Shown: positions 19,302-31,355 of the stretch, piece by piece | How positions within the stretch are numbered: position 1 is the stretch's first letter | Layout: every line of letters starts with the position of its first letter | Made by a program: the position numbers and the translations under genes | Notes under the pieces: generated by a model | Told to the model about the DNA's origin: nothing | The model's input: only the letters and a program-made list of their open reading frames with translations | Databases searched by the model: none | DNA from: Bedellia somnulentella | Lineage: Eukaryota > Arthropoda > Insecta > Lepidoptera > Bedelliidae | NCBI GenBank assembly: GCA_963576735.1 | Contig: OY755180.1 | Location: forward strand, 18,628,678-18,692,677 | DNA length: 64,000 nt | Direction of reading: 5' to 3'

Positions 19302-21051
19302 TTTTATGGAAACAACCTCAGAATATAACACCAAACATCTGTACACTTATATGTGAATGTGCTATGTACAAATAAATAGCAAACTTGTCGCCAACCAAAA
19401 TGTAACCGCATCATACCGAATAGCAAATCGAATCAATTAGTCTCAAATCGGAGTCGCTGCGGTCGCCATTATTAATTAGGGGCCTCACATAAATCAAACT
19501 TGACATTGTCATCCACCTAATGATCCCCAGCCATTTTGGAACCATCCTATTGTTTTAAATGTCCTTCATCGGATTTTACTGTCGCTAAATTCACATGATT
19601 TGTAGCCGTGAGTATATGTATGAATGTAAATTCACATGAAAGGGACGGTTTCGCTTCGTATATTCGACTTATAATCATACTCATGCCACGACCAAGTAGT
19701 ACAATTACTTACTCAGTTTTTTCACTTAAGACTTGAAACGGCTTAGATTTTTTCACCTCATGACGGCTAATTGACAGAGATAAGAAAGAACGATCTGAAG
19801 ATGTTCTTTTAACCATTAAAGAGTAACACGTTATTGATTAGGTGTACAAAGTTATTTGAAATTTAATGAAATTATCTTTTATATTGATTTTAACAGACTG
19901 TTCTACAACAGTGTCAATTCAGTATTAATTAAACTTCACAGAACAATACGTTTGTGCCTTCACCGTCCAATTCAAATAAGTCCAGTTGTTCAAAAGTACG
20001 AAGTTGTTCAATTTACTCAAATATTTCGCTTCACAACAATAGTAACAACAAGTAAATAGGAGCTCACCTATTTCTGTGACCAACATCGTTAAAGAACTAG
20101 ACTAGTTCGGAGACAGCCAGAAGCGCAATTCAACTTGTCTGGAGTTTGGTCCCCCGATGGTCCTTCGAGCCAATCTACGTCGCAACGTTCCGAATTGTTT
20201 GCAACTGAATAGTGATTGTGAAACTTGGTGGATTTGGTAGAATATCGGTTAGTCTAACAGTTGGACTAACTATTGAAGCGATATCTCCTCGAGAACGATT
20301 GTCAACATTGACGATGTTATAATGGGTTTTCGATTGGTTTTGTAAATGGTGTGATTGAGTTTCTAGAGATAAAAGGTTTTTAATTGAATCAGTGACTTAA
20401 TTTATAGCTAATGACACTAATAAAAAATGTCACGCGACAACAAACGCCTAGCTTCCTATCATATTGCAGTAGTTAAAAAAATATTAATCTCCCCATCTCT
20501 TTGGGGGTAATCATCGTGAATGTTTTGTCTGTTTTAACAAACAAAACTAGGTATACCGGTTATAATACAAGCGAACCATTGCCAGCTGCGGCCGTTAACA
20601 ATATGCTATGTTTATTTGGGCATTTCAACATATTAATATCCAAAGCTAAAATAAGAACCTAGTCCATCCTGCCATTTCTGTGATGTAAAATATATTTTTT
20701 GATCGAATTTTTGTATTGATTTTCATTTTATGGCCTTGAGTTATATTAAAAATTAATACCTATTTTTAGTTTGAAATTCCAGATTTATATACCCTTAGAA
20801 TAATTCTTTACGTTTCTGTTAAGACACATACTCCATCCAAAGCCTTCGTCCAGTAAAAACAACGACCTCAATAACTCAACATGAAGGAGAAGGAATTGAA
20901 TGTGTTCTTCCGAGACAAAGCAGTATATTGAAACAACACGGACAAGTAAAGTCAGACCGGTCCGAGTCTAGTTTCTGTTGTGTCTTATTTCACTTTACCT
21001 CGGAAATGAGCTTTGCACTAGCGAGCGTTTATGTGTTACATGTTTTGATTG
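19302..21051. other. Repeat-poor block; small RS tail at 19603-19630
   Basis: Contains only an RS tail relic ('TGTAGCCGTGAGTATATGTA') and a 15-base near-perfect palindrome (GAACTAG A CTAGTTC, 20094-20108). A 67-codon frame at 19856-20059 is unrecognised. Confidence 0.4.
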
Positions 21052-21266
21052 TATATGCTGTGTAGTGTCGGCTTAGAATAGCACTACCCCATTTCTTCCG
21101 GTGGGTGTACGTAAAAGGCGACTAACGGTATTGGGGCTTTTAAGGGACCTTTATTTCACCATCTATTCCTCACGCACCTTCCAAAAGTAGCTGATGAATT
21201 TTTAATTCCTTAGCTCTGGCTACCCCTTTCTTGGAATTTATAGCCGTGAGTATATGTATGTATGTA
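21052..21266 (+). repeat. RS element with internal deletion and 11-bp TSD
   Basis: Head to tail, but missing ~40 bases around the 'GCGATGCGGTTGGAGACCC' segment. It is bracketed by TGTTTTGATTG at 21041-21051 and 21267-21277, direct evidence of retroposition with a LINE-length duplication. Confidence 0.9.
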
Positions 21267-21379
21267 TGTTTTGATTGCTCGGGTGCTAAGCAGAAGTACT
21301 GCATCATTGTGGCTCTCGTACGAGATCTTGCAGGGATCTTGGGCTATTTGAAATAAAAAAAAGATTAGATATTCTATCG

Positions 21380-21540
21380 ACACGATATCTGTTAAAATGA
21401 GATGATACTATATGATTCTTATTAAGTGTGTAAGAGATAGCTGCTTTATACTACGTGATATTTAGTTAAAAGAACGTTCGTGCTGGCTATTCAGCTGTTT
21501 TTGAGATTAGACGTGACGAGACGAAGTGCAAAATACTTAT
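21380..21540 (+). repeat. Dispersed repeat shared with 41925-42090
   Basis: 'CACGATATCTGTTAAAATGA', 'GTGTAAGAGAT' and 'CGTGATATTTAGTTAAAA' are matched in order at 41925-42090. The family is unidentified. Confidence 0.6.
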
Positions 21541-22099
21541 ATTTACTTTGATAATTCATTGAACAGATTAAATAAATTTTAGTTACATTACCCATGTCCA
21601 TGACACCCACATATGTACTTTATTTGTTGTTAAAGTTTGTTTTAAAATTAATACCTAGTAAAAAAACTTGCCACCTAACATAGCATATTGTGTAGAATTA
21701 TACATACAAAAGCGATATACAGCGGAAATGGGAAAATAAATCTTAACTTATAATATGGCTTGGTGAATTTTCTAACACCACTGGGATTCCGCGTGCAATG
21801 TTACCGGACATACATTGTAATCTTTTTGACTTATCTTTCACACATGTACTTTTATTCTTAAACGTACTTGTATTATACTTAAATATTGTATAGCAGTAGT
21901 ATAGAGTCCTTGACTTTGAATACGTCTTTACGTTGAAGTTAAGTTTCACTTATTGAATCCCACACTTTCATTTTATGTTATTTTGTATAATTGATATATA
22001 CGTCGTTGCCATTATAGATATGTATAATGGCATATATGTAGTAGTAACGAAATTATTTTTATTGTTTTTTTTTAATATATTCTGCCGTTCGTGATTCTT
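21541..22099. other. No gene seen
   Basis: AT-rich; a 68-codon minus-strand frame (21743-21949) has no recognisable domain. Confidence 0.35.
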
Positions 22100-22366
22100 G
22101 AGATGACTCAGATGTCACTCTATAATGGTGCTGGCTGAAAATCAGTACTGTTAGTCGAAGGCTTACAGAAAATGCTGAGACAGTAACGATTCACTGTTGC
22201 AGTGGCGCAAGAAGTACTGATACTCTGTATCTTATACTGTGGCGTTATAGTGTTGTACATGTGTATTTTTTGTTGTATTTTTATTGTTTTTGTGTGTTGT
22301 AATTGTAAAATAATTGTTTTTCTTGTGCCTACAACGGCGAATAAACGTATTTTCTTTCTTTATTTC
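22100..22366 (+). repeat. LINE-like 3' tail with (CTTT)n end
   Basis: 'GGTGCTGGCTGAAAATCAGT' to 'CTTGTGCCTACAACGGCGAA' and 'TAAACG...TTTCTTTCTTT' is a 3' UTR arrangement also seen, inverted, at 46595-46850 and in part at 45755-45920. The family is not identified, but no coding region is attached. Confidence 0.55.
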
Positions 22367-22367
22367 T

Positions 22368-22425
22368 TTCTATTCTTCTTATTTCGGACGCCTGCCATTT
22401 TTAGCACTTTCTCTATTTGATCAAA
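22368..22425 (-). repeat. Short RTE LINE relic
   Basis: 'TTCGGACGCCTGCCATTTTT' and 'CTCTATTTGATC' are the reverse complement of the LINE around its 'LDQIE...KKAGVRS' codons. Both ends are truncated. Confidence 0.7.
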
Positions 22426-22797
22426 ATTAAGGGTCTGTATAGTTTTATATTGATATAAAAACATATATTTGTTGTAGTAGGAATTTACTTAAAATCAATA
22501 AGCTTATGTAGCAGCACCCCATAAAATTTATATCAGCCATAAAGTTTTGAAATTGAAACTGAAATTACAACTTTTAAAAATAAATAAAACCCATTTCCCG
22601 GAAAAACAAAAGCACTGGCGACTTAGTGCTACTTGATTGTCTGCTCGAAAGCTCGACTGCGTTCTCGAGAAAAGCTCTCGAGAGGAACTCGGAGGAGAGC
22701 TTAAAATCATTTCGACGAATCTATTACAATCCTCTTAACACTGACGGTCTTTGATTCATATTTCATTTATGTTTTTTTTATTTAACCTACCTTGCTT

Positions 22798-22980
22798 GTA
22801 CTCACGGGTGAAATTCCGAAAAAGGATTGGTAGAGCTACGGAACCAATAAAACTAATTAGTATACTTTGGAGGTTGACTGGGTAAAAGATGTTTTAAGAA
22901 AATATCGTTTACGATGAGTTTCCCCTAACACTGCCTACTTATCGCTTTAAAAGCCCCAAATCCCTTAGTTGCGTCGCAGA
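22798..22980 (-). repeat. Decayed RS element, minus strand
   Basis: Tail side 'ACTCACGGGTGAAATTCCGA', middle and 'AAATCCCTTAGTTGCGTCGC' are in the right order, with many substitutions and no distal head. Confidence 0.65.
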
Positions 22981-25900
22981 AGTTATTTTAAAAAAGAACC
23001 TTGTAAAAATAAACTTCTTAAATATTTTTCTCGTGACTCTTTGAGAATAATTAAAACATTGTTGGAATAAAAGTAATTTGTAAAACACAAAATCTGCGCC
23101 ATTCAATGGTAAATAATTAATTCGTTTCACGCAAATCGTTTAACAAATAGACTACATTTCCGCGAAGTGAAATTGAAAAGTCGGGCTACAAAAATGTTTC
23201 AATAATATTCTTGTTGGAAAAAATATGTAAAACTACTGTACATTTGATGGGAGCTTTTCATTGTGAATTTAACTGGAAATTCTTCGTATATTTTGTACCT
23301 TTGTATTTTGTATTTTGTTTCGCTAAAAGGTTTAACAAGTTCCGGAAAAGCGTTCTATTTCATATAACAGAAAATGAATAACGCATTTGTTCATCTAAAA
23401 GCAGCTTTGAATTTTCAATTTATTTGTTGCATAGACTGAGTATAAAATCCCTTTAATAAAAAAAGTTTATAATTCAACTATATTTTCTGTTTGATTATGT
23501 CTTTCGAATGATAAAATAAATGTTTGTCATTCTCTCTCCATTCACAATATTTTATCAACAAAAGATTTAAAATTTACAATCCAAAAACTTTTCAATATAT
23601 CCTAAACAAGTTCTATTCAATTTGATAACGCAGACGCACAATAGCTGAGGTCCAATCAGGCGGGTGCAGGCTTCGTACGTGACTGCAACCTGCACCGGGA
23701 GCTTTTATAGAGCTTCCGACTGTGGACCGTAGTTGTTGACTAGGCCACTCTTCAGTTACACTAAGAATAATATTGCTTCTTCTCAGAAATAGACGGGAGA
23801 GGAATATTGGATGTTGAATTTAGAAATGATCTACGTGGAATATTTGGCAAGGCAAATAAAGAATAGCGGCAGCAGGCATTGCTTGGATAGAAATGATGAA
23901 AAGAAGAAACACCAATGGCTGCTGCGCCTCGCAGGTTTTAAAAACTTTTCAGTTAGCTCAAGAAATATGATTCTTGGTAAAATGAAGACATTCAACAGAG
24001 GCAGAAATTTTGGTTCACACAATACTTAACTGCAACTTAAAATAATATTTATAAAATACTAGGTAAACACGTTTTCAAGAAGTGATATGATAACACACAC
24101 ATTAAACAAAATTGAATGAAAAATCATTTTCTAAAAGTAATATTTTTCAAATTTGTAAAAAAACTCTTTATATTTTAAGATTCAATGAAAAACTGAACGA
24201 CAACTGCGAAGGTAGTAAAATATTGAGGGCGCTTATAAAAATGGAGCTGTAATGGAATTTATAATTAGAAAATACAGATACAGTGACTGGATCACGCCAG
24301 TTACCTTTTTAATGATGCCAGCTTTACCGCTGTTTTATGAAAATCATATAAAATCTAACATTAAATGTCAAGAGGACGCATTTAATTTCACAGGAAAAGT
24401 CCAGTGTTTCGTCATTTACACTCATTAATCTTTCACAAATTTTATTTTAGAAGATAATTGCTACGATATGACTGAACTAAGTACAAAAAAAGTAAATGTA
24501 TTTAAAAAAAAAAACATGTAAAAGTACTCAGAACTGTAATTCAGAACTTCGTTGCCAGTTAAAAAGTTTTATAGCGCTTTTACAAAAAGATTCCAAGAAC
24601 AAACTTTTAATCGCAAAGAATTTGGGCTTATTTACTTTTCAGTATCGGCTGAAAGTAGCACTATTTTCCATAACTGATTGGGATAAAAAGAGATAACATG
24701 CTTATAAAAAACAACCTTAAATGGCTCAGTGGAAAAACTACCACTTCTATTGCAGAGGAGCGTGAACTCAAGAAGTTCAAATGTATGTTCTTAAACCATG
24801 TATGTGTAAGAAAGATCACAAGGCAAGGAATTATACTTAGTCCAGTTTTCATATTGCAAAAGTTAAAATGAAATTTCAGATACTTTCTTTAACTTTTTAT
24901 TGTGAATTAAGTTATGAATTTCCATCAAATCCATAATACATTCAAATTGAATATGTTTGCCTTTATTTATAAATCTTGGAAGCCGCCCTTGTTAAGATAT
25001 TCAAACCTTACGAGGCTCTAGCGTCCCTTCATGAAAAGTGTATAGATAAAAGAGTTATAAAGATCGCCAAAATGGATATGCCTATAAAATCCTAATAAAT
25101 ATGGGATCGGCCCTATTATGAAGCTGATCTTCTGAATAATATAAAGAAGTATCTTTCAGAAATGATCCCTCGGTGACCTTTTTTAAGTACTTTTATACGA
25201 ATCGGTTTTACATCTATTGGGCAGGAAGATTTGGTAAACATAAATGTCGTCTTTAAAACCGAAAAATTTACAGAGATAAAATCTTCTTAAAATTTCGTTA
25301 TATATGACAACAAAATTAAAAAAATCAGTATTTCTTTTAGTACAGTTATATTACGATTATTGATTATTCAGTCGTCTTTTTATTAACTAGTGGTTATTAG
25401 AACATAACTATAATATTTACTACATACTCATGCAACAGATTGATTAATGTCAATCCAAGCCGAAACGACACAGCAACCTTTCATAAGTACATCTAAATCT
25501 GATTTCTTCGAGCAGACAGATATGAAAGGGAATGTCGTTTCAATTTTCTTGAGTTCGTTTCTTCCCTAATGTTGCTCCGATGAGTTCCCGAAGGAAGCTT
25601 TCCCTATTGAGATGTTTTCCTGTATCTGCAATACGATCTCAATCTGGAGAAAAAAGCTCGTAAAATGCAATTGAATCGTTCGGAGGCTGGCATTCGGTGA
25701 AAGCTCCGTTACCTTACATTACGACGCGAGCTTTGCGGAAAAGCTCTGTGGGTTGACGGTGTTGTCAGCGCGTGTAGTATATTACTTTTGTGAAAAGAAT
25801 TTTATATGTTTCTTTTCCGGGTTTGGTATCCTTATGATTATGACAGTATATTAAACTTTGTTTGATGCCTGTTGATGCTGGTGTTCTCAAATAGATAATA

Positions 25901-26362
25901 ATTGTCGCGAGTAAAGCGACGTCACAACACTATCTTTTCTCATTAGTTGACAAAAAAAATGAGTCACGCTTTACATCAGTCGAATTGACACACATGGGTT
26001 ATCGTGTATTAGTAGTGTTATTCTTAGTGGACACTGCTACGGTTTGAATGCCCATGTGGGTATGAACTATTCATATTGAGTTCAAGTAAAGTAGACATAT
26101 CACTCGTTAAAATACGTAAATCTGTTTAAATAATACTTCGAGGAAACATTGATTATTTTTCATAATTACCCTCCATTATGAAATAGCGTTGTCCTACTTT
26201 TAATATAAAAGCGAACGAAGTGAACTCACTTGTTGATTTCTTTGAATTCTGTGACTTTATCGATTTCGTTTAGTTTTCTACGGTTCGTAGTTATATCGTA
26301 GTATTGTTGATTTTCACCGAGTATGGTGGATTGATGAAAATAGGTGTGCTGCTAGTTATAAC
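22981..26362. other. Largest repeat-free block, no gene seen
   Basis: About 3.4 kb without a recognisable transposable element. A GC-richer stretch at 23635-23760 contains an 8-bp-arm hairpin. The frame at 23811-24029 just after it is unrecognised. A weak tRNA-head-like phrase at ~24719-24790 is not convincing. Confidence 0.4.
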
Positions 26363-26516
26363 AACACTTACGCCCGATTTCTGAATTGAGTATTCAAGCT
26401 GAAAACGACTTAAGTATCGTTTTGCCTCATTCAGTTGTTAAGATTTCAATGCGACAGAACGATACTTAAGTTGTTCTCAGCTGGAATACTCAATTCAGAA
26501 ATCGGTCGTTAGTGTT
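26363..26516. mobile_element. Foldback/MITE hairpin with 59-bp arms
   Basis: Arms 26363-26421 and 26458-26516 are reverse complements with about five mismatches, separated by a 36-base loop. The shared core is 'GATTTCTGAATTGAGTATTC'. The compact hairpin form fits a foldback MITE. No TSD was assigned. Confidence 0.82.
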
Positions 26517-27379
26517 ATCATTGAGCGTGTCATCGTTTTTTGCCTTTGCTATAATGTCTTAAGAATAGCACTAACCTATATCAATATGTGGGTATTAACG
26601 TATTTAATATAGTAGTATATAAGATAGGGAAATGATTATAAGCTTTTTTCACCTTTTATTAATAATAGAAAAAAGTCTTTATTGTACATCACATTTTACA
26701 CATATTATTTCTTAATAGAAGTAAAGTTGGCAGTCTTATTGCTTAAAGCAATCTCTCCCAGACAACCGATGAATACCAGCTCGATAATTAACATACATTT
26801 ATCTTGCTTTTCTTTAGATCAGCAGTTAGAGCAGTTCAATCCTACACACACATACACCCACACAAACAAATATAACTAGCATCGAATCCCTATATCTCAC
26901 AGTCACACTACATTCTCGCAGACATGGCTACTGAAACAAAAAAACAAAAGATATCGAAGACTTTTCTCACTTCGTATTTCGAACACAATTCCTCAATTTG
27001 GTTTCCCGCCCAACCCGGGTTGCCAACATTGGTGTCGAAATGAATTTTATTGCGACACGCGCGTATTGTAATGTTGGTACCCCTGGAACGATATTGGAGT
27101 CGATTCGTGTTGCTTGTGACGTCACGCTTGCTTGTCTTCTCCTTATGTGATTTGGCTGCGTAAAATGGAAGTGTTTGAAATGCGTGTTTTCTATTTTAAT
27201 AGTGTTTAAATAAGTAATTTAAATATTAGAATGGTTTTTAATTCATATTTCATCGTATTTATTTTCTTTTTAATATTTATATTGAAATACCTCCTCACCA
27301 TAGGGCACCTCAATATAGTGGGAAACCATATTGCTCAGATAATTATTTCTAAATTAACATTTAGGTGTTAATAAAGTAA
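26517..27379. other. No gene seen; palindrome at 27116-27125
   Basis: GC-richer part 27000-27125 has 'GGTTGCCAACATT' and, about 100 bases on, GTGACGTCAC. A 65-codon frame (26682-26879) is unrecognised. Confidence 0.4.
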
Positions 27380-27391
27380 ACATTAAAACAT

Positions 27392-27766
27392 GATGACGAC
27401 ATGATAGCTCAATGGGTAGAACACCGGTTGACGCGCAAGCGACTAGTGTTCAAATCTCGGGTCGGGCCTACACCAATTTGTCTTTTCTAAAGACATAAGT
27501 GTGGTTTATTTATCATGGTTGTTAACGGTGAGGGAAAACATCGTGAGGAAACCCACATGGCTGAGTTGTACTTAGGCATGTGACAGTGTATTCGTACAAA
27601 ACGGCGAAAGGCCTGCCCCCTATCACTGGAGTACACTGTCCATGCAAAACGTGGGTACTCTGAACACCAGGTGACAAAGTCACGTGATGTTCAGAAGTAT
27701 TATTACCTCTGCCAACGCCCTCGGGGATATTCGGCGTGAACGTTTATGTTTATGTATGTTATGTTT
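27392..27766 (+). repeat. TS element, full length, 12-bp TSD
   Basis: Box A 'TAGCTCAATGGGTAGAAC', box B 'GTGTTCAAATCTCGGG', body and (TTATG)n-type tail are all present. ACATTAAAACAT flanks it exactly at 27380-27391 and 27767-27778. Confidence 0.93.
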
Positions 27767-27781
27767 ACATTAAAACATACT

Positions 27782-28162
27782 ATACTAGCGACATGATAGT
27801 CCAGTGGGTAGAACACCCGCCCGAAAAACAGAAGGGCGTGAGTTCCAATCCTGGGACGGGCCTACACCAATTTGTCTTTTCTAAAGTCATATGTGTGGTT
27901 AATTTAATCATGGTTGCTAACGGTGAGGGAAAACATCGTGAGGAAACCCACATGGCTGAGTTGTACTTAGTCATGTGACAGTGTATTCGTACAAAACGGC
28001 GATAGGCCTGCCCCCTATCACGTGAGTACACTGTCTAAGCAAAACGTGGGTACCTTCTCTGGAAACTAGATGGCGCTTGCCATGTGAGTTCAGGAGTATT
28101 GGTACCTCTGCCAACCCCTTCGGGGATAAACGGCATGAACGTTTATGTTATGTTATGTTATG
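27782..28162 (+). repeat. TS element, divergent subfamily, 12-bp TSD
   Basis: The head differs from other copies ('TAGTCCAGTGGGTAGAAC', then 'GAGTTCCAATCCTGGG') and the 3' third has a replaced segment ('GGAAACTAGATGGCGCTTGC'). TTAAAACATACT flanks it at 27770-27781 and 28163-28174, overlapping the TSD of the preceding copy. The frames at 27736-27978 and 27780-28031 are by-products. Confidence 0.92.
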
Positions 28163-28496
28163 TTAAAACATACTTGTGTTCAAAGCCTCTGTTGAAAATA
28201 TAACTAAATCCTTCGAGCGGAAGTTCCAGTACGATATCTCGATTGTTGGAAACTAATAATGTGGTATTCTCGAACTAGCAGATAAAAGATGGATCTAGAA
28301 CAAACTCATATTGGTCTGACATCCATATCGCAAATAGATTCATTCCTCTGTTGCGCTGTTCGTCTCTTAAATAGTTAAAATTACAGAGAACTTATCGTTT
28401 CTGAAATATCTACTTATAAGTACATGTTGCCTCTGTTTGGGATAATATCTGGAAGATTGTGAGAAATGTTAAAGCAAAACAAATACTCAATTTATA

Positions 28497-28665
28497 CACA
28501 TACATACATAAATATACTAAATATGCCATTAGTTTCCATTAGAGTATGCACAGACTATCGATTTCCCTAGCTTTATTTACATCCATTAATCTTTTCATGC
28601 ATGACCTTTTTTTCTTCATATTTCGTACGCTTGCCTTTTTGAGCATATTCTCTTGTTGATTTATA
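28497..28665 (-). repeat. RTE LINE 3' end, decayed, with CATA-type tail
   Basis: 'CATACATACATAAATATACT' is followed by 'GTATGCACAGACTATCGATT' and 'ATCCATTAATCTTTTCATGC' in LINE order. The tail is of the TATG kind otherwise typical of RS. Confidence 0.65.
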
Positions 28666-30452
28666 TTTTGAGCTAAATCATGACACAGGTGAACTTGAAG
28701 GTAATATTAATATTAATAAAATTCCAAACATGGCACGAGAATATTATAAATCAAACATTAAAACAGCTCTGGCTCTGGGGACTGATGATTTGCTGAAATA
28801 AACTGAACTAATATAAGTTGACAGATGTAGGTTGAAACTCCACTGAAATATGGACGGAAATAAACTATCATTCTACTTTATACTACCTCAACTTGAAAGT
28901 TACAACGTCTACAAATTCAGTGGCACCGCAAAATCGTTCTCAATTTCACAAAGCGGTAATTCTCAAGTGAGTTTAAATACAGCGTAAGTCACTCGCCTGC
29001 AGACGTAATCCTTTGTTGACTAATAAGAGTGTCTAACCGTTGGTGACGTCACACAATTAGATTTGCAGTAATTACAGCCGCTGGTTGTGTGCACATTTGG
29101 CCAGTGTTGCCAACATAGCGGCAATATCCGGCGATATTTCCGCGTTTAAAAGGATGATATGTCGGCTGTTATAATTCTGCAAAGTTGTAATTTTGTCTCA
29201 AAAATAGCTAAATTCAAAAATTCTTAATAATGGCTAAATATGTATAGTGTTTTTGTTCAATGCTTGAGATGTAGAAGTTTTGGTATGACGAACAAGAACT
29301 ATCTTGAAGATGTTTGAAGAAAACCAATATCACAATAAATATTACCTTAAATAGGTTAGTCCCCATATGTTCAGATTTACCCAGCTATCACAAACGAATT
29401 AGTGTCCGCCGCCGCACACATTGACTTGTTCTCCAGTAGTTGGCAACACTGCTCTTGGCATTTAAATGCTCGTGTGGTACTCCAGAGAGTTAAGAGGACG
29501 ATAAAACACAGGAGTATGACTATCGTAATTACTTTCTAGAATTCTCACCACCACTATTTCGTTTGATGACGCGGGCCAAAGATTTTACATGCAGACATTA
29601 AGAAGCTAGGTTAATAATCGTTTTATGACATACATTGAGGCCGGTGACTATCGGGAGTATTTAAACTTAAGTTGTTTAGAAGATACGCTGCTGATCATAA
29701 ACATAATAGTGAAGTTTGGAGTACTTTAGATTATTTTCCAGCAGATGAGCTCGAGCCAAATTGTTCGGAGATAATTTTATGATTCGTTCTTTTGGCTCCA
29801 AAATTTACAATATGTGTTTTCCGAATGTTACGTTTCAGTATTCTAATTGGTTAGGTTTTTGGGATCAATATTGTAGAGGAGAATTTAGTTCTATGATATG
29901 TCTGCATTTTCCCTATTGAACTTGCGTTTAAATAAATAAAAGCTATTTTTGTAGCTTCACACACAATGACTCTTTGCGAATTCATTGTTGGAAATACGCC
30001 TACACGTACATCTTACTTTCAATAGACCATATAACCTTTTGTCCCTGAATTTAATTTCCCGTTACCCAACACTGATTTATTTTAAACAATGTGTGAAATT
30101 CAAAAGCGGTCAGATATCTCTGTCATAAAGCCGCGTATCCTGAGCCGTTTTGTTCTCATAAATAATGCAACAATGGCCGCTCGATACGAGATATCGTTGG
30201 GTAAGGATGTCTATGAATCCGTGATTTATGGTCACTCAATTTTCAGTATCTCCAAAGGGTTTATTACTCGTGTTTTGAAAAGAAATCACGGTTGTGACTG
30301 TGAGATGAGTTTTGAATAAGTAGTGCGATCCAATCTAAGCTCTCGCTTTTTCAATGGGCATTTTGCGCTGCCTTATATAAGAGAGCTATTGGGCAAAAAT
30401 GTTTGCACTTGTCTGACTAAGATATCGCTTAAATGTGAAGTCATTTTCATAT
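28666..30452. other. Repeat-poor block with motif-rich island
   Basis: At 28980-29480 the composition rises in GC and holds GTGACGTCAC (29043-29052), 'AGTGTTGCCAACA' (29103) and an inverted 'TTGGCAACACT' (~29440). The 76-codon frame at 30089-30319 is unrecognised. Confidence 0.4.
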
Positions 30453-30590
30453 CACAGCTGTACTTCCCGGAAGGGATATCCAGAGCTATGGAATAAATAA
30501 AATATTTAATACAACTTTTCGAATTTGAGACAGGAGAATGTGGAACTTAAGAAACCGTTGGTGTGGTCGAATCATCAGTGAATAGTCATC
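30453..30590 (-). repeat. Decayed RS tail and middle, minus strand
   Basis: 'CCCGGAAGGGATATCCAGAG' and later 'AACCGTTGGTGTGG' track the RS order but are strongly mutated. Confidence 0.45.
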
Positions 30591-30686
30591 TATAATCTTA
30601 TGGAAAAGAAATGATCTGAAATGTAATTTATCGTTACTACATGTCCAAATATTTTAGATTTTTTGTCATTTCAATTATTCAAAGAA

Positions 30687-30914
30687 CAAACATACATACA
30701 TACATATACTCGGGGCTATAAATCCCGTAACGGGGTAGCCAGAGCTTTGGAATGAAAAATTCCTCAGCCACTTTTGGAAGTTGATTGGGGAAAAGATGGT
30801 AAGAATAAATGTTTTTGGTGATGGGTCTCCAACCACATCGCCCAAAAGTCACTTAATAAGCCCCTATACCACGAGTAGAAATGCGGTAGTGTTATTCTAA
30901 GCCGACACTACATG
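30687..30914 (-). repeat. RS element, nearly complete, minus strand
   Basis: Tail to head with a short deletion near 'CCCCTATACCACGAGTAGAA', where the 'TTAGTCGCCTCTTACG' step is missing. CAAAGAA on both sides (30680-30686, 30915-30921) is a possible short TSD. Confidence 0.88.
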
Positions 30915-31114
30915 GCAAAGAAGAATTAGTTATTACAATACTTTTAATAAGAAAACTTGAATATTTAGAATGTATTTCTGATTGTTGTTCATTTTGTTTC
31001 AGGTAAATTATAACAACTCTGCAATCACCCACCATCAGACCTACGGCCTTCAAAGACAGTAAGAATAAAAAAAAACTAGTAGCTCACAATTGGTTTTATA
31101 AATATAATTTGTTT

Positions 31115-31355
31115 TGCCGTAGGCTTAGAATTACACTACCCCTTTCTACCCGTGGGTGATCGTAAGAGGCGACTAAGGGTATAGGGGCTTTGTAAGTGGT
31201 TTTTGGGCGATGCGGTTGGAGACCCGTTACCAAAAACATTTATTATTGCCATCTTTTCCCCAGTCAACTTCCAAAAGTGGCTAAGGGATTTCTCACTCCA
31301 AAGCTCTGGCTACCCCGTTAAGGGATTTATAGCCGTGAGTATATGTATATATGTT
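31115..31355 (+). repeat. RS element, full length
   Basis: Head lacks the first ~8 bases, then 'GGCTTAGAATTACACTACCC' through 'GGGCGATGCGGTTGGAGACC' to a 'GAGTATATGTATATATG' tail. It is of the 'CCCGTGGGTGATCGTAAGAG' subgroup with 34.9 and 48.5 kb. Confidence 0.9.

Noticed and set aside
24719..24790. tRNA-head-like phrase ('TGGCTCAGTGG' then 'GTTCAAATG')
   Set aside because: Box B is poor, there is no cloverleaf and no SINE body follows.
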